Below, piece after piece: positions 27,196 through 36,272 of a DNA stretch of 64,000 nucleotides. The stretch is from J027 sp965215855 (GTDB taxonomy: Bacteria; Chloroflexota; Anaerolineae; Aggregatilineales; J027). The stretch lies in contig CBDCER010000003.1 in NCBI GenBank assembly GCA_965215855.1, positions 3,472,001-3,536,000 of the forward strand. Direction: 5' to 3'. The translations under genes and the position numbers were made by a program. Every line of letters begins with the position of its first letter. The stretch's first letter is position 1. The notes beneath the pieces are model-generated. The model did not search any database. It saw only the letters and a list, made by a program, of their open reading frames with translations, and was not told where the DNA came from.

Positions 27196-27278
27196 GCCCT
27201 GGTGGCGGAATTGGCATACGCGGCAGGTTGAGGGCCTGTGTCCTTTTGGACGTGGAGGTTCGAGTCCTCTCCAGGGCA
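27196..27278 (+). tRNA. tRNA-Leu(GAG)
   Basis: 83 nt. The acceptor stem GCCCTGG pairs with CCAGGGC (27271-27277), with discriminator A at 27278. The anticodon loop TTGAGGG gives anticodon GAG for CUC/CUU codons. A long variable arm (TGTCC/GGACG) marks a class II tRNA, and the T loop is TTCGAGT. CCA is not encoded. Confidence 0.95.
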
Positions 27279-27397
27279 ATAATTAACATACAGCAGCGAT
27301 GTTGTGTGTTTTTTGATTGCACTTGCTGTAAATCCCCCCAGCCAGTAAACTCAACCACATAACCTGTTGGAATAAACGAATAATAGAGAGGGTGATA

Positions 27398-28699
27398 ATG
27401 CGCCAACTCGGTCGTCTTCTTGTTTTGATCCTTGTGTTTATTTTAGGTATCTCTTCGGTCAGTCTGGTTTATGCAGATTCACGGTCGATTTCTGCTGATA
27501 GCACCACTTGGCAGGGTGGGGCGACAGCAACAGCTAATAATACGATCAATGTGCGAGCTGGTCCTGGTGAAGGCTTCTGGATTGTCACAACATTGAACGC
27601 GTTTGAAGTTGTGCCCATCATGGGCGTTAGCCCTGATGGAATCTGGTGGTATGTCAGTACAGGCTTTGGCAATGGGTGGGTTGCGGATCGTGTTGTCACG
27701 GTGTCCAATGCGGGTGGCGTTCCTGTGCGTGATCCTGGCCCGATTGTAACCGTCACTATTCTTGAACTGAACGTTCGCAGTGGGCCGGGACAGGCTGCTC
27801 CGCTGTTAGGGCGCGTGTATTATGGAAATCAGCTTTTCCTGCTGGGCCGTAGCACCGACAACAACTGGCTCAATGTACGCTCACCCTATGGGGCCGATAC
27901 CTGGGTCGCGGCTCAATATACCTCGGCAGGGGGCGGCGGTGGTACTGCGGGAACATTACCCGTGACAGAATCACAACCTTACGCCATTGTGAATGCGGCA
28001 TTCCTAAATGTGCGGACTGGTCCTGGTGTAAATTATGCAGTGCTAGGCATTGTTGAGGGTGGCGACGAATTGCTGATTTTGGGGCAGGATACGACGGGTG
28101 CTTGGTACAACGTCAACACGGTCTATGGCGAAGGCTGGGTCTCGAAGCGATATGTCATCCCGCGCAATGAGTATGGGGCTGCACCAGTCACCAGTGCCAG
28201 TGTCGATCAGGGTACAATTGCTGGTCCCTGGGCTATTGTGAATGCTGCCGCATTGAATGTTCGCAGTGGTCCGGCGGCCAGCTATACGATCCTGGGGGTG
28301 GTTTATGGCGGCGATCAGTTCCAGCTTTTGGCCTGGAATACGACATATTCCTGGGTGTTGGTTCGTACACCAGCGTTTGATGGGTGGGTCAACCGGATTT
28401 ATGTCATCATGCGCGGTGATATTTCTGGTTTGCCGACTACAGACGTCACTGCATTACCGGGTGCAGCCGAAATTGGACCAGTTGCCTTCGTTGCCACCGG
28501 TGCGTTGCATGTTCGCAGTGGCCCCAACATTGCTTTTGACTCTATTGGTGTCGTTTATGCAGCCACTCGCATGTCGATCATCGGCCAAAGCCCTGATTTG
28601 GGTTGGTGGCAGGTAAATAGCCCCTTTGGTATCGGCTGGGTGAGCAAAGCACATATCATTGTTGAGGGCGATGCTAGTAATGTGTCTGTGGTGCAATAG
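27398..28699 (+). CDS. Secreted protein with five bacterial SH3 (SH3b) domains
   Basis: 433 residues: a Sec signal peptide (1-27) and then five SH3b repeats. Each repeat is marked by a version of LNVRSGPG, at about residues 50, 125, 203, 288 and 368, and each ends with a W-V strand such as GWVSKRYVI. SH3b domains bind cell-wall peptides or polysaccharide. There is no catalytic domain, so it is probably a wall-binding envelope protein. ATG 27398 is preferred over GTG 27392 because GAGAGG lies 5 bases before it. It is followed by a TPR-membrane gene after 18 bases. Confidence 0.9.
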   Translation: MRQLGRLLVLILVFILGISSVSLVYADSRSISADSTTWQGGATATANNTINVRAGPGEGFWIVTTLNAFEVVPIMGVSPDGIWWYVSTGFGNGWVADRVVTVSNAGGVPVRDPGPIVTVTILELNVRSGPGQAAPLLGRVYYGNQLFLLGRSTDNNWLNVRSPYGADTWVAAQYTSAGGGGGTAGTLPVTESQPYAIVNAAFLNVRTGPGVNYAVLGIVEGGDELLILGQDTTGAWYNVNTVYGEGWVSKRYVIPRNEYGAAPVTSASVDQGTIAGPWAIVNAAALNVRSGPAASYTILGVVYGGDQFQLLAWNTTYSWVLVRTPAFDGWVNRIYVIMRGDISGLPTTDVTALPGAAEIGPVAFVATGALHVRSGPNIAFDSIGVVYAATRMSIIGQSPDLGWWQVNSPFGIGWVSKAHIIVEGDASNVSVVQ

Positions 28700-28717
28700 G
28701 CGGGAAGGATTGCGAGT

Positions 28718-29746
28718 ATGAGTACCGAAATTGATAAACAACTTGAACGGGCCTATGAATTGATCCAGCAGGATCAGTTTGATGATGCACTGGATCTTCT
28801 GAATACGGTTGTGGAGGAAAATCCAGGCGAATCTGATGCATGGTGGTTAATGGCGAATGCGGTTGACAATCCCCGTCAAGCCCGTAAATATCTGGTGAAC
28901 TGCTTGAAACATAATCCCAAGCATGCCCGGGCGCGTGAAACATTGGATGCACTCAATGAGCAATTTCCGCCGCGTGATGATGAGCTGTTGTTGTTGATGG
29001 AACTTCACGACGCTGCTCCGGACGAAGACTTTCACACACCAGATGATGTGCTGGCCGATGCCGATTTGTTCAACCTGTTTGAAGATGAGGATGCCGAGAT
29101 TGATCTGAGCGATCTGGAGGATCTCGATAGTCTGGCCGATTTCGATGAAGACGATGATCTTTTTGGTGAGTTGCTGGATGATGATAAAAAGGATCGTGAG
29201 CGTCAGCGCGAGGGTGGCGGCCTACGTAGGATACTGACATATGGGTTGGTGATCGTGCTGGCGGCACTCCTGGCGACGGTACTCCTCATGCTGACAGGAG
29301 AGGAAGAAGAAGCGGACACCGGTGCGGCTGATCTGACTCCGCTTCAGGCCATGCTACCGGAGACGACTGAACTTGACGAATTGGTGCTGGCGACTCAAGG
29401 CGATGCCCAGGAACAGTTTGGTAGCGCGAGTCAGGCTTTATTGACGCAGGACGAAACCGGACAAACACTGGTTATCAATAGCTGTGTGTGTGTCAGCGCG
29501 GATTGTGAAGGGCCACCTGTCGGCCAATTGTCAGATATTGTGGTCGAAAGTTTTTCTCTTGCTGCAGAGCATATTTCGCAGGGCGAGGCCGCAGACGCAG
29601 TTCCGACAGCAGGTGTCAATGTTCAAGCGTGTGGCAAGAGTGATGTGGTGTACCGTGCTTTTGCGCCTGTTGACAGCATTGCCACATATATGAGCGATCA
29701 TGATCTGGAAGCCTTTCGTGCCAGTTGGGTTGTCATTGAAGGATGA
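28718..29746 (+). CDS. TPR-repeat membrane protein with acidic linker
   Basis: 342 residues. N-terminal TPR-like helices (about 5-85; AYELIQQDQFDDALDLL) face the cytosol, a very acidic stretch (90-155) follows, then one membrane helix (about 172-192; LTYGLVIVLAALLATVLLML). An external domain (195-342) holds three to four cysteines, including SCVCVSADC. Its 4-base overlap with the next gene (ATGA) indicates translational coupling with the M1 peptidase. It may be an assembly or anchoring factor for its secreted neighbours; that is inference. Confidence 0.8.
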   Translation: MSTEIDKQLERAYELIQQDQFDDALDLLNTVVEENPGESDAWWLMANAVDNPRQARKYLVNCLKHNPKHARARETLDALNEQFPPRDDELLLLMELHDAAPDEDFHTPDDVLADADLFNLFEDEDAEIDLSDLEDLDSLADFDEDDDLFGELLDDDKKDRERQREGGGLRRILTYGLVIVLAALLATVLLMLTGEEEEADTGAADLTPLQAMLPETTELDELVLATQGDAQEQFGSASQALLTQDETGQTLVINSCVCVSADCEGPPVGQLSDIVVESFSLAAEHISQGEAADAVPTAGVNVQACGKSDVVYRAFAPVDSIATYMSDHDLEAFRASWVVIEG

Positions 29747-32277
29747 GTATAATCCGACGGTTAGCGTTATTCGCGCTACTGTTACTGAGTATCGGATTGA
29801 TGTTGATGCCGGAGTCATCCCCGACTCCGGCTTTTGCACGACTGCCCAATTTGCCGCAGTCTCAGGTGCGCCTGATTGATGCGGCGGGCACACGCTCCAG
29901 CGGGGTTTATCTGGGACATGGTCTGATCTTGACAGCGTGGCAAAACGTTGCGGGTGAACGCTACTTGTGGGATGTTGCCGCCGAAAAAGCCCCGGCGCTG
30001 CGCCACCAATTACCATTTTATATTCACGATGACTATGCAGACCCTGCGGAATATGCACTGGGATTGTGGCTGTGTGTGTGGGAGGGAGCGTATCGTGTGT
30101 CAGCGGTAGCCTATAATTCGACGTGCATTGCTTACAATTTGGCGGAAGGGATGAGGGTAACTCATTCTATTTCTGAGCAACAAGTCGGGGTTGAGCAGTT
30201 GCTTATTGCGGACCGTGCCAAGGGTATTGCATTGCTCAAGGTGAATGATGTTGAATTGGCAGATACATTCCCAGAATTGGAATCAGCACCACTGGATGTT
30301 TACCATCTTGCGCCACGCCAGATGTTTTATTCCGGCACACTCGGTTCACAAGGACAACCACTCACAATCCGTCGTCCCCAGCTCATGACTCAACCTTTGC
30401 ATGGCGATTTCGATGGTAGCGCTCAACAGACATGGGTGGTGGCTGTCCAGAATCAATCAGGACCGCGACTGGGAGCCTACACACGAATCGGCCAACCCTA
30501 TTTCTCGCAGAGGGGTGGGGTAATTGGTTTGGTGTGGGCGATGGATGCTGAAACTGAACAGGATTTCCTGACTCCGACGACCCACTGGTATCATCAATTA
30601 TGGCAGATTAATGAGCAGCTTCAGGATGATGCCCTGGCGACCGTGCTGGCGTCTGCATTATTGCCAGAGGCGATTCGGGGAAAAACCAGCATCGGCGATC
30701 CATTCGCACTAGAGTTGGGGAATTCGGGCTATGATATTCAGCATTATGACCTCAATTTACAAATCGACCCCACTATGCCCTATTTGGAGGGGCGTGCCAC
30801 CATTACAGTAAAAGCCACGTATCATCATCTGTCTGTCATGAGTCTCGATTTACGCGGGATGAGTGTTCATGCAGTCAAGGTCGGCGGCCAGCCTACATCA
30901 TTTGATGTCCAGGCGCGAAAGCTGGTTATTTATCTACCAACACCAGTTGGTTTTGGGACTGTCTTTGATGTGGTTATTGATTACAGCGGTGAACCGGCAC
31001 AAACATCAACACCTTATAGTCGGGTATTCAACGTTGGGTTGACGTATATGGATGATCCACCACGCCTTGCTTTTGCTAACCAACCTGACGGCGCAAGTAC
31101 CTGGTATCCTTGCAACGATCATCCCCTGGATCGTGCAACATATACCTTTCATTTAACCGTACCGCCGAGCTATACTGGTGTTGCTAATGGGATACCGGTA
31201 GAAGTCATTGAAAACGGTGATGAAACGCTGATTTTCGGGTGGCGCATGGATCGCCCAATGGCGACTAATCTGGCAGTCGTCGCGGTGGCTGATTACCGTG
31301 TGATTGAGGAGGTGATCGAAAGTGGCATTACGGTGCGTCACTATGCTTATAACGGTACTGAAGCTAAGGTCGCCGAGGTGCTGAGTTCTACCGGTTTGAT
31401 TTTTGAGTATATGGAGACTCTGTTCGGCTCTTATCCATTTGAGGCTTACGGGTATGTTGTAACACCGATGCCGAGTGGGGCGATTGAGACACAGACCATG
31501 GTCATGATGCCGCGTAGTATTGTGCAATCGGACGGCGAGGAAGCGTTGTTTACGCTGGTGGCGCATGAACTGGCGCATCACTGGTATGGCAATCTCGTTA
31601 CGCTTCAATCATGGCGCGACATTTGGCTCAATGAGGGCATGGCAACCTATGCTGAATGGCTGGCATTGGAATTGCGCTATGGCCCGGAACGCCCTTTGCA
31701 GCAACGTTTCATCCAGGAGCGTGGTATTGGCACGAATTATCGTCAGACACCGCTGGCTTATCCTTTGCCACATGAAATGTATGGCAACGACAGCTATACC
31801 AAAGGAGCCTGGGTAATGCACATGCTCCGAATACAGCTTGGCGATGATGTTTTTTTCGAGCTAATGCAAACCTGGGCGACTCTATATACAGAACAGGCGG
31901 TGACGACCAATGATTTCTTTCGTCTGGCCGAGCAAATCAGCAATCGTGATTTGACTCGATTTCGCCGTCAATGGCTGGAAACCAGTGGCATTCCAGAGTA
32001 TATGCTATTGTGGGTGACGACGGAGGATGGCATCCAAATCAAGAGTTGTAATCAGCGTGATGTTGCCTATGAGTTTGTGGTTCCATTGCAGATTGTGGGC
32101 GAGACCGAAGATGATCACATTGACGTTAATTTCCGCGTGTCTGATGACGCCATATTGGCGATTGACCTTGATTTTTCCCCAACTGAACTCATCATTGATC
32201 CCGATCAAGCGGTGCTGGCAACTCTGACGCCGCATTACACCGATGGTATGCCAAGCTGTTTGCTGACACTCCCCTGA
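29743..32277 (+). CDS. Secreted M1 metallopeptidase fused to a degenerate trypsin-like domain
   Basis: 844 residues with an N-terminal signal peptide (about 1-27). Residues about 35-300 look like a trypsin-fold domain (SGVYLGHGLILTAW; IALLKV; SQRGGVIGLVWA), but the catalytic His, Asp and Ser positions read Gln, Gly and Arg, so it should be inactive. Residues about 320-830 form an M1 aminopeptidase-like unit. HELAHHWYGN provides the HExxH zinc site, with the third ligand in NEGMATYAEW 18 residues later. The exopeptidase motif usually GxMEN reads GAIETQ. It probably trims peptides outside the cell. It is last in the SH3b-TPR-M1 group. Confidence 0.88.
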   Translation: MSIIRRLALFALLLLSIGLMLMPESSPTPAFARLPNLPQSQVRLIDAAGTRSSGVYLGHGLILTAWQNVAGERYLWDVAAEKAPALRHQLPFYIHDDYADPAEYALGLWLCVWEGAYRVSAVAYNSTCIAYNLAEGMRVTHSISEQQVGVEQLLIADRAKGIALLKVNDVELADTFPELESAPLDVYHLAPRQMFYSGTLGSQGQPLTIRRPQLMTQPLHGDFDGSAQQTWVVAVQNQSGPRLGAYTRIGQPYFSQRGGVIGLVWAMDAETEQDFLTPTTHWYHQLWQINEQLQDDALATVLASALLPEAIRGKTSIGDPFALELGNSGYDIQHYDLNLQIDPTMPYLEGRATITVKATYHHLSVMSLDLRGMSVHAVKVGGQPTSFDVQARKLVIYLPTPVGFGTVFDVVIDYSGEPAQTSTPYSRVFNVGLTYMDDPPRLAFANQPDGASTWYPCNDHPLDRATYTFHLTVPPSYTGVANGIPVEVIENGDETLIFGWRMDRPMATNLAVVAVADYRVIEEVIESGITVRHYAYNGTEAKVAEVLSSTGLIFEYMETLFGSYPFEAYGYVVTPMPSGAIETQTMVMMPRSIVQSDGEEALFTLVAHELAHHWYGNLVTLQSWRDIWLNEGMATYAEWLALELRYGPERPLQQRFIQERGIGTNYRQTPLAYPLPHEMYGNDSYTKGAWVMHMLRIQLGDDVFFELMQTWATLYTEQAVTTNDFFRLAEQISNRDLTRFRRQWLETSGIPEYMLLWVTTEDGIQIKSCNQRDVAYEFVVPLQIVGETEDDHIDVNFRVSDDAILAIDLDFSPTELIIDPDQAVLATLTPHYTDGMPSCLLTLP

Positions 32278-32378
32278 TCTTCTCTCCTGATGTCATAAAA
32301 GGATCCACAAGCATTATGTCGTCCTGGGGCACGTGTGCTGAGAATCATCAAATCGCAGGATTATTTGTGAAATGGGTA

Positions 32379-32387
32379 TGCTACAAT
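32379..32387 (+). promoter_or_regulatory. Possible extended -10 promoter of the S41-smpB operon
   Basis: TGCTACAAT, identical to the element before the RND gene, sits 41 bases ahead of the chosen start of the first S41 peptidase gene. Confidence 0.4.
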
Positions 32388-32428
32388 ACTTGCGTTCTTA
32401 GTTGAGGAATAGGTTTGGAATAGTACCT

Positions 32429-33679
32429 ATGCAATCCAGTAACAAACGGCTACGCAATATCGTCATTCAGGGCGGGGTACTGGGAGTTTTGCTGGGCTTA
32501 GTATTTATTGCGGGCTTTCTCTTTCATAAATTGATTGATGAGGAACCAGTCCAGGCCCAAAGTAGCAATACAGCACAGCCTGCTCTAGAACAATCTGATC
32601 CGTTTACTGATGCAAATTTTATGGTGTTGGATGAAGTGCATGGACTGGTGCGTGATAATTTCTATCGAGAATTACCAGATGCAACTGCGCTGGAATACGC
32701 TGCGATTCGTGGCTATTTGGGCGCTCTGAGCGATCCCTATAGCTTTTTCAGCGACCCACCTGTGGCCCAGAGTGAAAGCGATGCCCTGGCGGGGCGTTAC
32801 GGCGGCATAGGTGTTGATATTAAACGTAGTGTCGCGGGGCTTGTCGAACTCTATCCCTATCCCGATAGCCCAGCGGTTCAGGCCGGTGTCCTGGAGGGTG
32901 ATATTCTGATTTCCATTAACGGTGAGCTGGTTGCATCGGATGAGCGTGTGGATGTCATCCGCCAGATGTTGCGGGGTGAGGTCACTGAGGAGGGCAATGG
33001 TGTCGAAATCACCGTGCGCCGCCCTGATGCGGACGAAGAACGCGTTTACCAGATAGCTTTTGCTGAGATTCAGGTTCCTTCAATGGTCTGGCGTATGCTG
33101 CCAGGGGAACCGGCGCTAGGGTACGTTCACATCAGCGCCTTCACTGCTCGTACACCCGAAGAACTGGCGCTGGCGATCGCCGACTTGCGTGACCGGGGGA
33201 TGGCCGGATTGGTGCTGGATTTGCGCGATAACGCAGGGGGGCTGCTGCAGGAAAGTGTGGATGTGGCCGCAGAGTTCTTGGACGGCGGCATTGTTGCTAT
33301 TGAGCAAAGTCGTGTAACAGAAACCATCGAAGAAGATACACCCGGCGGCTTTGCAACTGATATGCCGCTGATTGTTGTGGTCAATAGCCGCACCGCCAGT
33401 GCAGCTGAAGTTGTGGCCGGAGCGATTCAGCAAAATGACCGGGCGATTCTGGTGGGGCAACGCACGCGTGGCAAGGGATCAGTCCAGTTCATTTTTGGGC
33501 TATCCGATGGTTCTTCGCTACGAATTACAGCGGCTATCTGGTTGACTCCAGACCGTACACCTTTAGATGGTGTTGGGCTTGTACCTGATATTGAGATGAT
33601 TCCTGACGAGACAGGGCGTGATGTGGAGTTAGATGAAGCCGCCCGCCAGTTGCGCCAGCGCATTGTGGAGAGTAACTAG
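32429..33679 (+). CDS. S41 C-terminal processing peptidase (CtpA-like), first of a tandem pair
   Basis: 416 residues. A single membrane anchor (about 12-35) precedes a helical N-domain, a PDZ domain (about 115-200; GGIGVDIKR, AGVLEGDILISINGE) and the S41 catalytic domain. The serine is in RTASAAEVVAG and the lysine in RGKGSVQF, the Ser-Lys dyad of tail-specific proteases that cut proteins at the cell surface. ATG 32429 gives a normal cytosolic lead before the anchor; an in-frame TTG at 32402 is the alternative. The next S41 gene starts 2 bases after its stop. Confidence 0.92.
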   Translation: MQSSNKRLRNIVIQGGVLGVLLGLVFIAGFLFHKLIDEEPVQAQSSNTAQPALEQSDPFTDANFMVLDEVHGLVRDNFYRELPDATALEYAAIRGYLGALSDPYSFFSDPPVAQSESDALAGRYGGIGVDIKRSVAGLVELYPYPDSPAVQAGVLEGDILISINGELVASDERVDVIRQMLRGEVTEEGNGVEITVRRPDADEERVYQIAFAEIQVPSMVWRMLPGEPALGYVHISAFTARTPEELALAIADLRDRGMAGLVLDLRDNAGGLLQESVDVAAEFLDGGIVAIEQSRVTETIEEDTPGGFATDMPLIVVVNSRTASAAEVVAGAIQQNDRAILVGQRTRGKGSVQFIFGLSDGSSLRITAAIWLTPDRTPLDGVGLVPDIEMIPDETGRDVELDEAARQLRQRIVESN

Positions 33680-33681
33680 AG

Positions 33682-34992
33682 ATGGCCCAATTATCGGAAA
33701 CACACACTGAAAAATATAAACATACCACTGAGACACATGAACCGGTTCGCCTGACGACCTTTCAGATGCTGACGATTTTTGTGGCTATCGTTGCCACTGC
33801 GACGGTTTCGTTTCTGGCGGGGGTGGTATACGACCGTCATCAAAGTCTGGCCTATTCTGAGGAGTTTGAAATCTTCTGGGAAGCTTGGCAATACATTGAT
33901 AACGAATTCTATCGTGAGCCACCTTCAGTTACAGATCGGGTCTATGGTGGCATTCGTGGCGTCATTTCGACACTGGGCGATGAGTACACTAGTGTTAGTC
34001 CACCTGTCATGGCCGAACATAGCCGCGAAGTCATTTCCGGTAAATTCGGTGGCATTGGCGCTACTGTCTCAACTGATGAAGCGGGCGACTCATATATCGT
34101 GGAAGTCATCTCCGACCAGTGTATTACAGCGACACCAGCAGAACGTGCTGGTTTGCAGGCTGGTGATGTGTTCAGGGCCGTGGACGGACAAACGGTGCAA
34201 GGGTTGGAGATGAATCTGGTGGTTGATATGGTCAGAGGCGATCCCGACACGGACGTGGTGTTGACCATGTATCGCCCTGCGGAAGACCTTACTTTTGATG
34301 TCACGGTGCGCCGAGCAAATGTTGAGCAAATCACGGTCGTGGATCAGATGTATGGCGATGTGGCCTATTTGCACTTGGGTCTCTTCAATGCTGTTGCTAC
34401 ACAGCAAATGGCTTGCAAGCTAGAGCAAGTGCTGGCCCAAAATCCGCGTGCAATTATCCTGGATTTGCGTGGCAATGGTGGTGGATTGCTGAATGAAGCC
34501 ACCCAAATTGCTGATCTGTTCTTGGATCAAGGACTGATTGTCATTCAGCGAGACCGTGAAGGCAATGAAGAGCGTCTGTTTTCCGAAACCGGCGGGATTG
34601 CCGAACAGATTCCGATGCTAGTGTTGATCGATGGCGGAAGCGCCAGTGCTTCCGAAGTGGTGGCAGGAGCTTTGCAGGATCGTGGGCGAGCGGTACTAGT
34701 CGGCCAGAACAGTTTTGGCAAAGGGTCAGTACAATTTGTCTATATCCTGTCTGACGGTGGGGAGTTGCGTGTGACTGCCGCTGCCTGGTATACCCCTAAC
34801 AATCACGGGATAAATCGGAATGGAGATGTGGGTGGACTCACGCCTGATATTCTTATTGAAGGTGACCAGATTGGTGAAGATGGGAATGATCGGACGCTTG
34901 AGGCCGCACTGGGTTATATTGACCAACATATGCCTGTCGAATTCGAGCAAGCAGCTCAGTTGCCAGCCACCACCAGATTTCTGGGAGGATAG
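33682..34992 (+). CDS. S41 C-terminal processing peptidase (CtpA-like), second of a tandem pair
   Basis: 436 residues with the same layout as its neighbour: anchor (about 32-54), PDZ domain (about 120-205; AERAGLQAGDVFRAVDGQ), catalytic domain with serine in GGSASASEVVAG and lysine in FGKGSVQF. The sequence is clearly different from the first gene outside these motifs, so the pair is an old duplication. Two cysteines (QCITAT in the PDZ domain and MACKLEQ in the catalytic domain) are specific to this copy. The stop is 3 bases before smpB. Confidence 0.92.
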   Translation: MAQLSETHTEKYKHTTETHEPVRLTTFQMLTIFVAIVATATVSFLAGVVYDRHQSLAYSEEFEIFWEAWQYIDNEFYREPPSVTDRVYGGIRGVISTLGDEYTSVSPPVMAEHSREVISGKFGGIGATVSTDEAGDSYIVEVISDQCITATPAERAGLQAGDVFRAVDGQTVQGLEMNLVVDMVRGDPDTDVVLTMYRPAEDLTFDVTVRRANVEQITVVDQMYGDVAYLHLGLFNAVATQQMACKLEQVLAQNPRAIILDLRGNGGGLLNEATQIADLFLDQGLIVIQRDREGNEERLFSETGGIAEQIPMLVLIDGGSASASEVVAGALQDRGRAVLVGQNSFGKGSVQFVYILSDGGELRVTAAAWYTPNNHGINRNGDVGGLTPDILIEGDQIGEDGNDRTLEAALGYIDQHMPVEFEQAAQLPATTRFLGG

Positions 34993-34995
34993 CCG

Positions 34996-35454
34996 ATGCC
35001 TGAAGGCGTGAAAGTAATCGCGAGAAATCGCAAAGCAAGTCATGATTATCACCTATTAGACCGTTATGAAGCTGGTTTGGTCTTGATGGGATCCGAAATC
35101 AAGTCCATTCGGTTAGGACACATCAGTTTACAGGAAGCATTTGTCACAGAGCAAAATGGCGAATTGTGGGTGCTGAATATGCACATTGCTGAGTATAAAC
35201 AGGCTGCCAAAGAAGGCCACGACCCGCGCCGTCCCCGCAAATTGCTTTTGCATCGTAAGGAGATAGCCAATATCGTTGACGAGTTGAGCCGTCGGGGCTA
35301 TACCGTTGTGCCGACACAACTGTATTTGAAACGGGGCCTTGCTAAGTTGGAAATTGCCATTGCTCGTGGCAAGAAACTTTATGATAAACGCCAGTCTTTG
35401 CGTGAGAAGGATGATCGACGGCGTACAGAACGTGCGCTAAAGGATTATAGATAA
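34996..35454 (+). CDS. smpB: tmRNA-binding protein SmpB
   Basis: 152 residues. It binds tmRNA and brings it to stalled ribosomes for trans-translation. Family marks: NRKASHDYHLLDRYEAGLVL, GSEIKSIRLGHISLQEAFV, and the basic tail GKKLYDKRQSLREKDDRRR that enters the decoding centre. Length is standard. No tmRNA gene is visible in the window. Co-transcription with two surface proteases is suggested by 3- and 8-base gaps. Confidence 0.97.
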   Translation: MPEGVKVIARNRKASHDYHLLDRYEAGLVLMGSEIKSIRLGHISLQEAFVTEQNGELWVLNMHIAEYKQAAKEGHDPRRPRKLLLHRKEIANIVDELSRRGYTVVPTQLYLKRGLAKLEIAIARGKKLYDKRQSLREKDDRRRTERALKDYR

Positions 35455-35462
35455 CGGAACCG

Positions 35463-36266
35463 ATGGATAATTTACCAGTAATCTGGCCGAATTCTATTCG
35501 GGGTATCAATGATCTGCCATACGAGCAGAAATCCGCAATTTATCGGACATTGATACCGGATTGGGTATTTTCACGTTTTCGTATTGACCCTGAAACGTTG
35601 ACCATTGATGGGGTGTTGGCAGTCAAAGTTCGATGTCCAGAGGGGAGCCGAGCGATGGAGCTTTCGGTTTACCTCGCGCCGGACGCTGATGACCCCTGCC
35701 TATATCTGAACATGGCCGATACATTTTTGGGACAGCTGATGGTGTTGTTGGTTGTGATGAGTGACCCGGATTCAGAGCGTTATATGATTGATCGGATGCC
35801 AGACGGCAAGCCAACAAATTTGGGTACATCATCGCGCAATATCCCCGAAGAAATCAGGGCGATGAAAGCCGGACTCGCGCCTGGGCAGATTCGCCCTGGT
35901 TTGCGAGGGTTTCGCCATTCGGTCCCATTTTTCGAGCAGTTTATAGAGAATATGCACCATGATCTCTTTTTGATCGAGCCGCTTTCTTATCACAATGCAA
36001 TTATCTTTGAACGGTATGGCTTTGGTTATACAGTGGGGCGTAAAGAGATGGAGCGCATTCACCAGGAATTCATGCCGGGCGGATTGCTGTATAATCGGTT
36101 GGATGACAGCACGCCATTTCGCAGCCCCGATGCTTGGCGCTCGGTGCGAGGACGTTCGTGGTCGATCCATGATGGCATCCTGGGGCATTCTTTCACTGGT
36201 TTTCATATGTACAAGCGCATCCAGCATCATGCAGGCGTCAACACTTTTCCAGATTCCCTTTGGTGA
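35463..36266 (+). CDS. Conserved-looking hypothetical protein, 267 residues
   Basis: Soluble protein without signal peptide. I do not recognise the family with confidence. The segment HNAIIFERYGFGYTVGR (about 178-194) resembles motif B of GNAT acetyltransferases (N-x-A-x-x-x-Y-x-x-x-G-F), but the acetyl-CoA loop Q/RxxGxG/A is not seen. The N-terminal part begins with WPNSIRGINDLP and has a beta strand-rich centre. It is embedded in a tight operon, 8 bases after smpB and 6 bases before the STAND ATPase gene. Confidence 0.7.
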   Translation: MDNLPVIWPNSIRGINDLPYEQKSAIYRTLIPDWVFSRFRIDPETLTIDGVLAVKVRCPEGSRAMELSVYLAPDADDPCLYLNMADTFLGQLMVLLVVMSDPDSERYMIDRMPDGKPTNLGTSSRNIPEEIRAMKAGLAPGQIRPGLRGFRHSVPFFEQFIENMHHDLFLIEPLSYHNAIIFERYGFGYTVGRKEMERIHQEFMPGGLLYNRLDDSTPFRSPDAWRSVRGRSWSIHDGILGHSFTGFHMYKRIQHHAGVNTFPDSLW

Positions 36267-36272
36267 GCTTGA

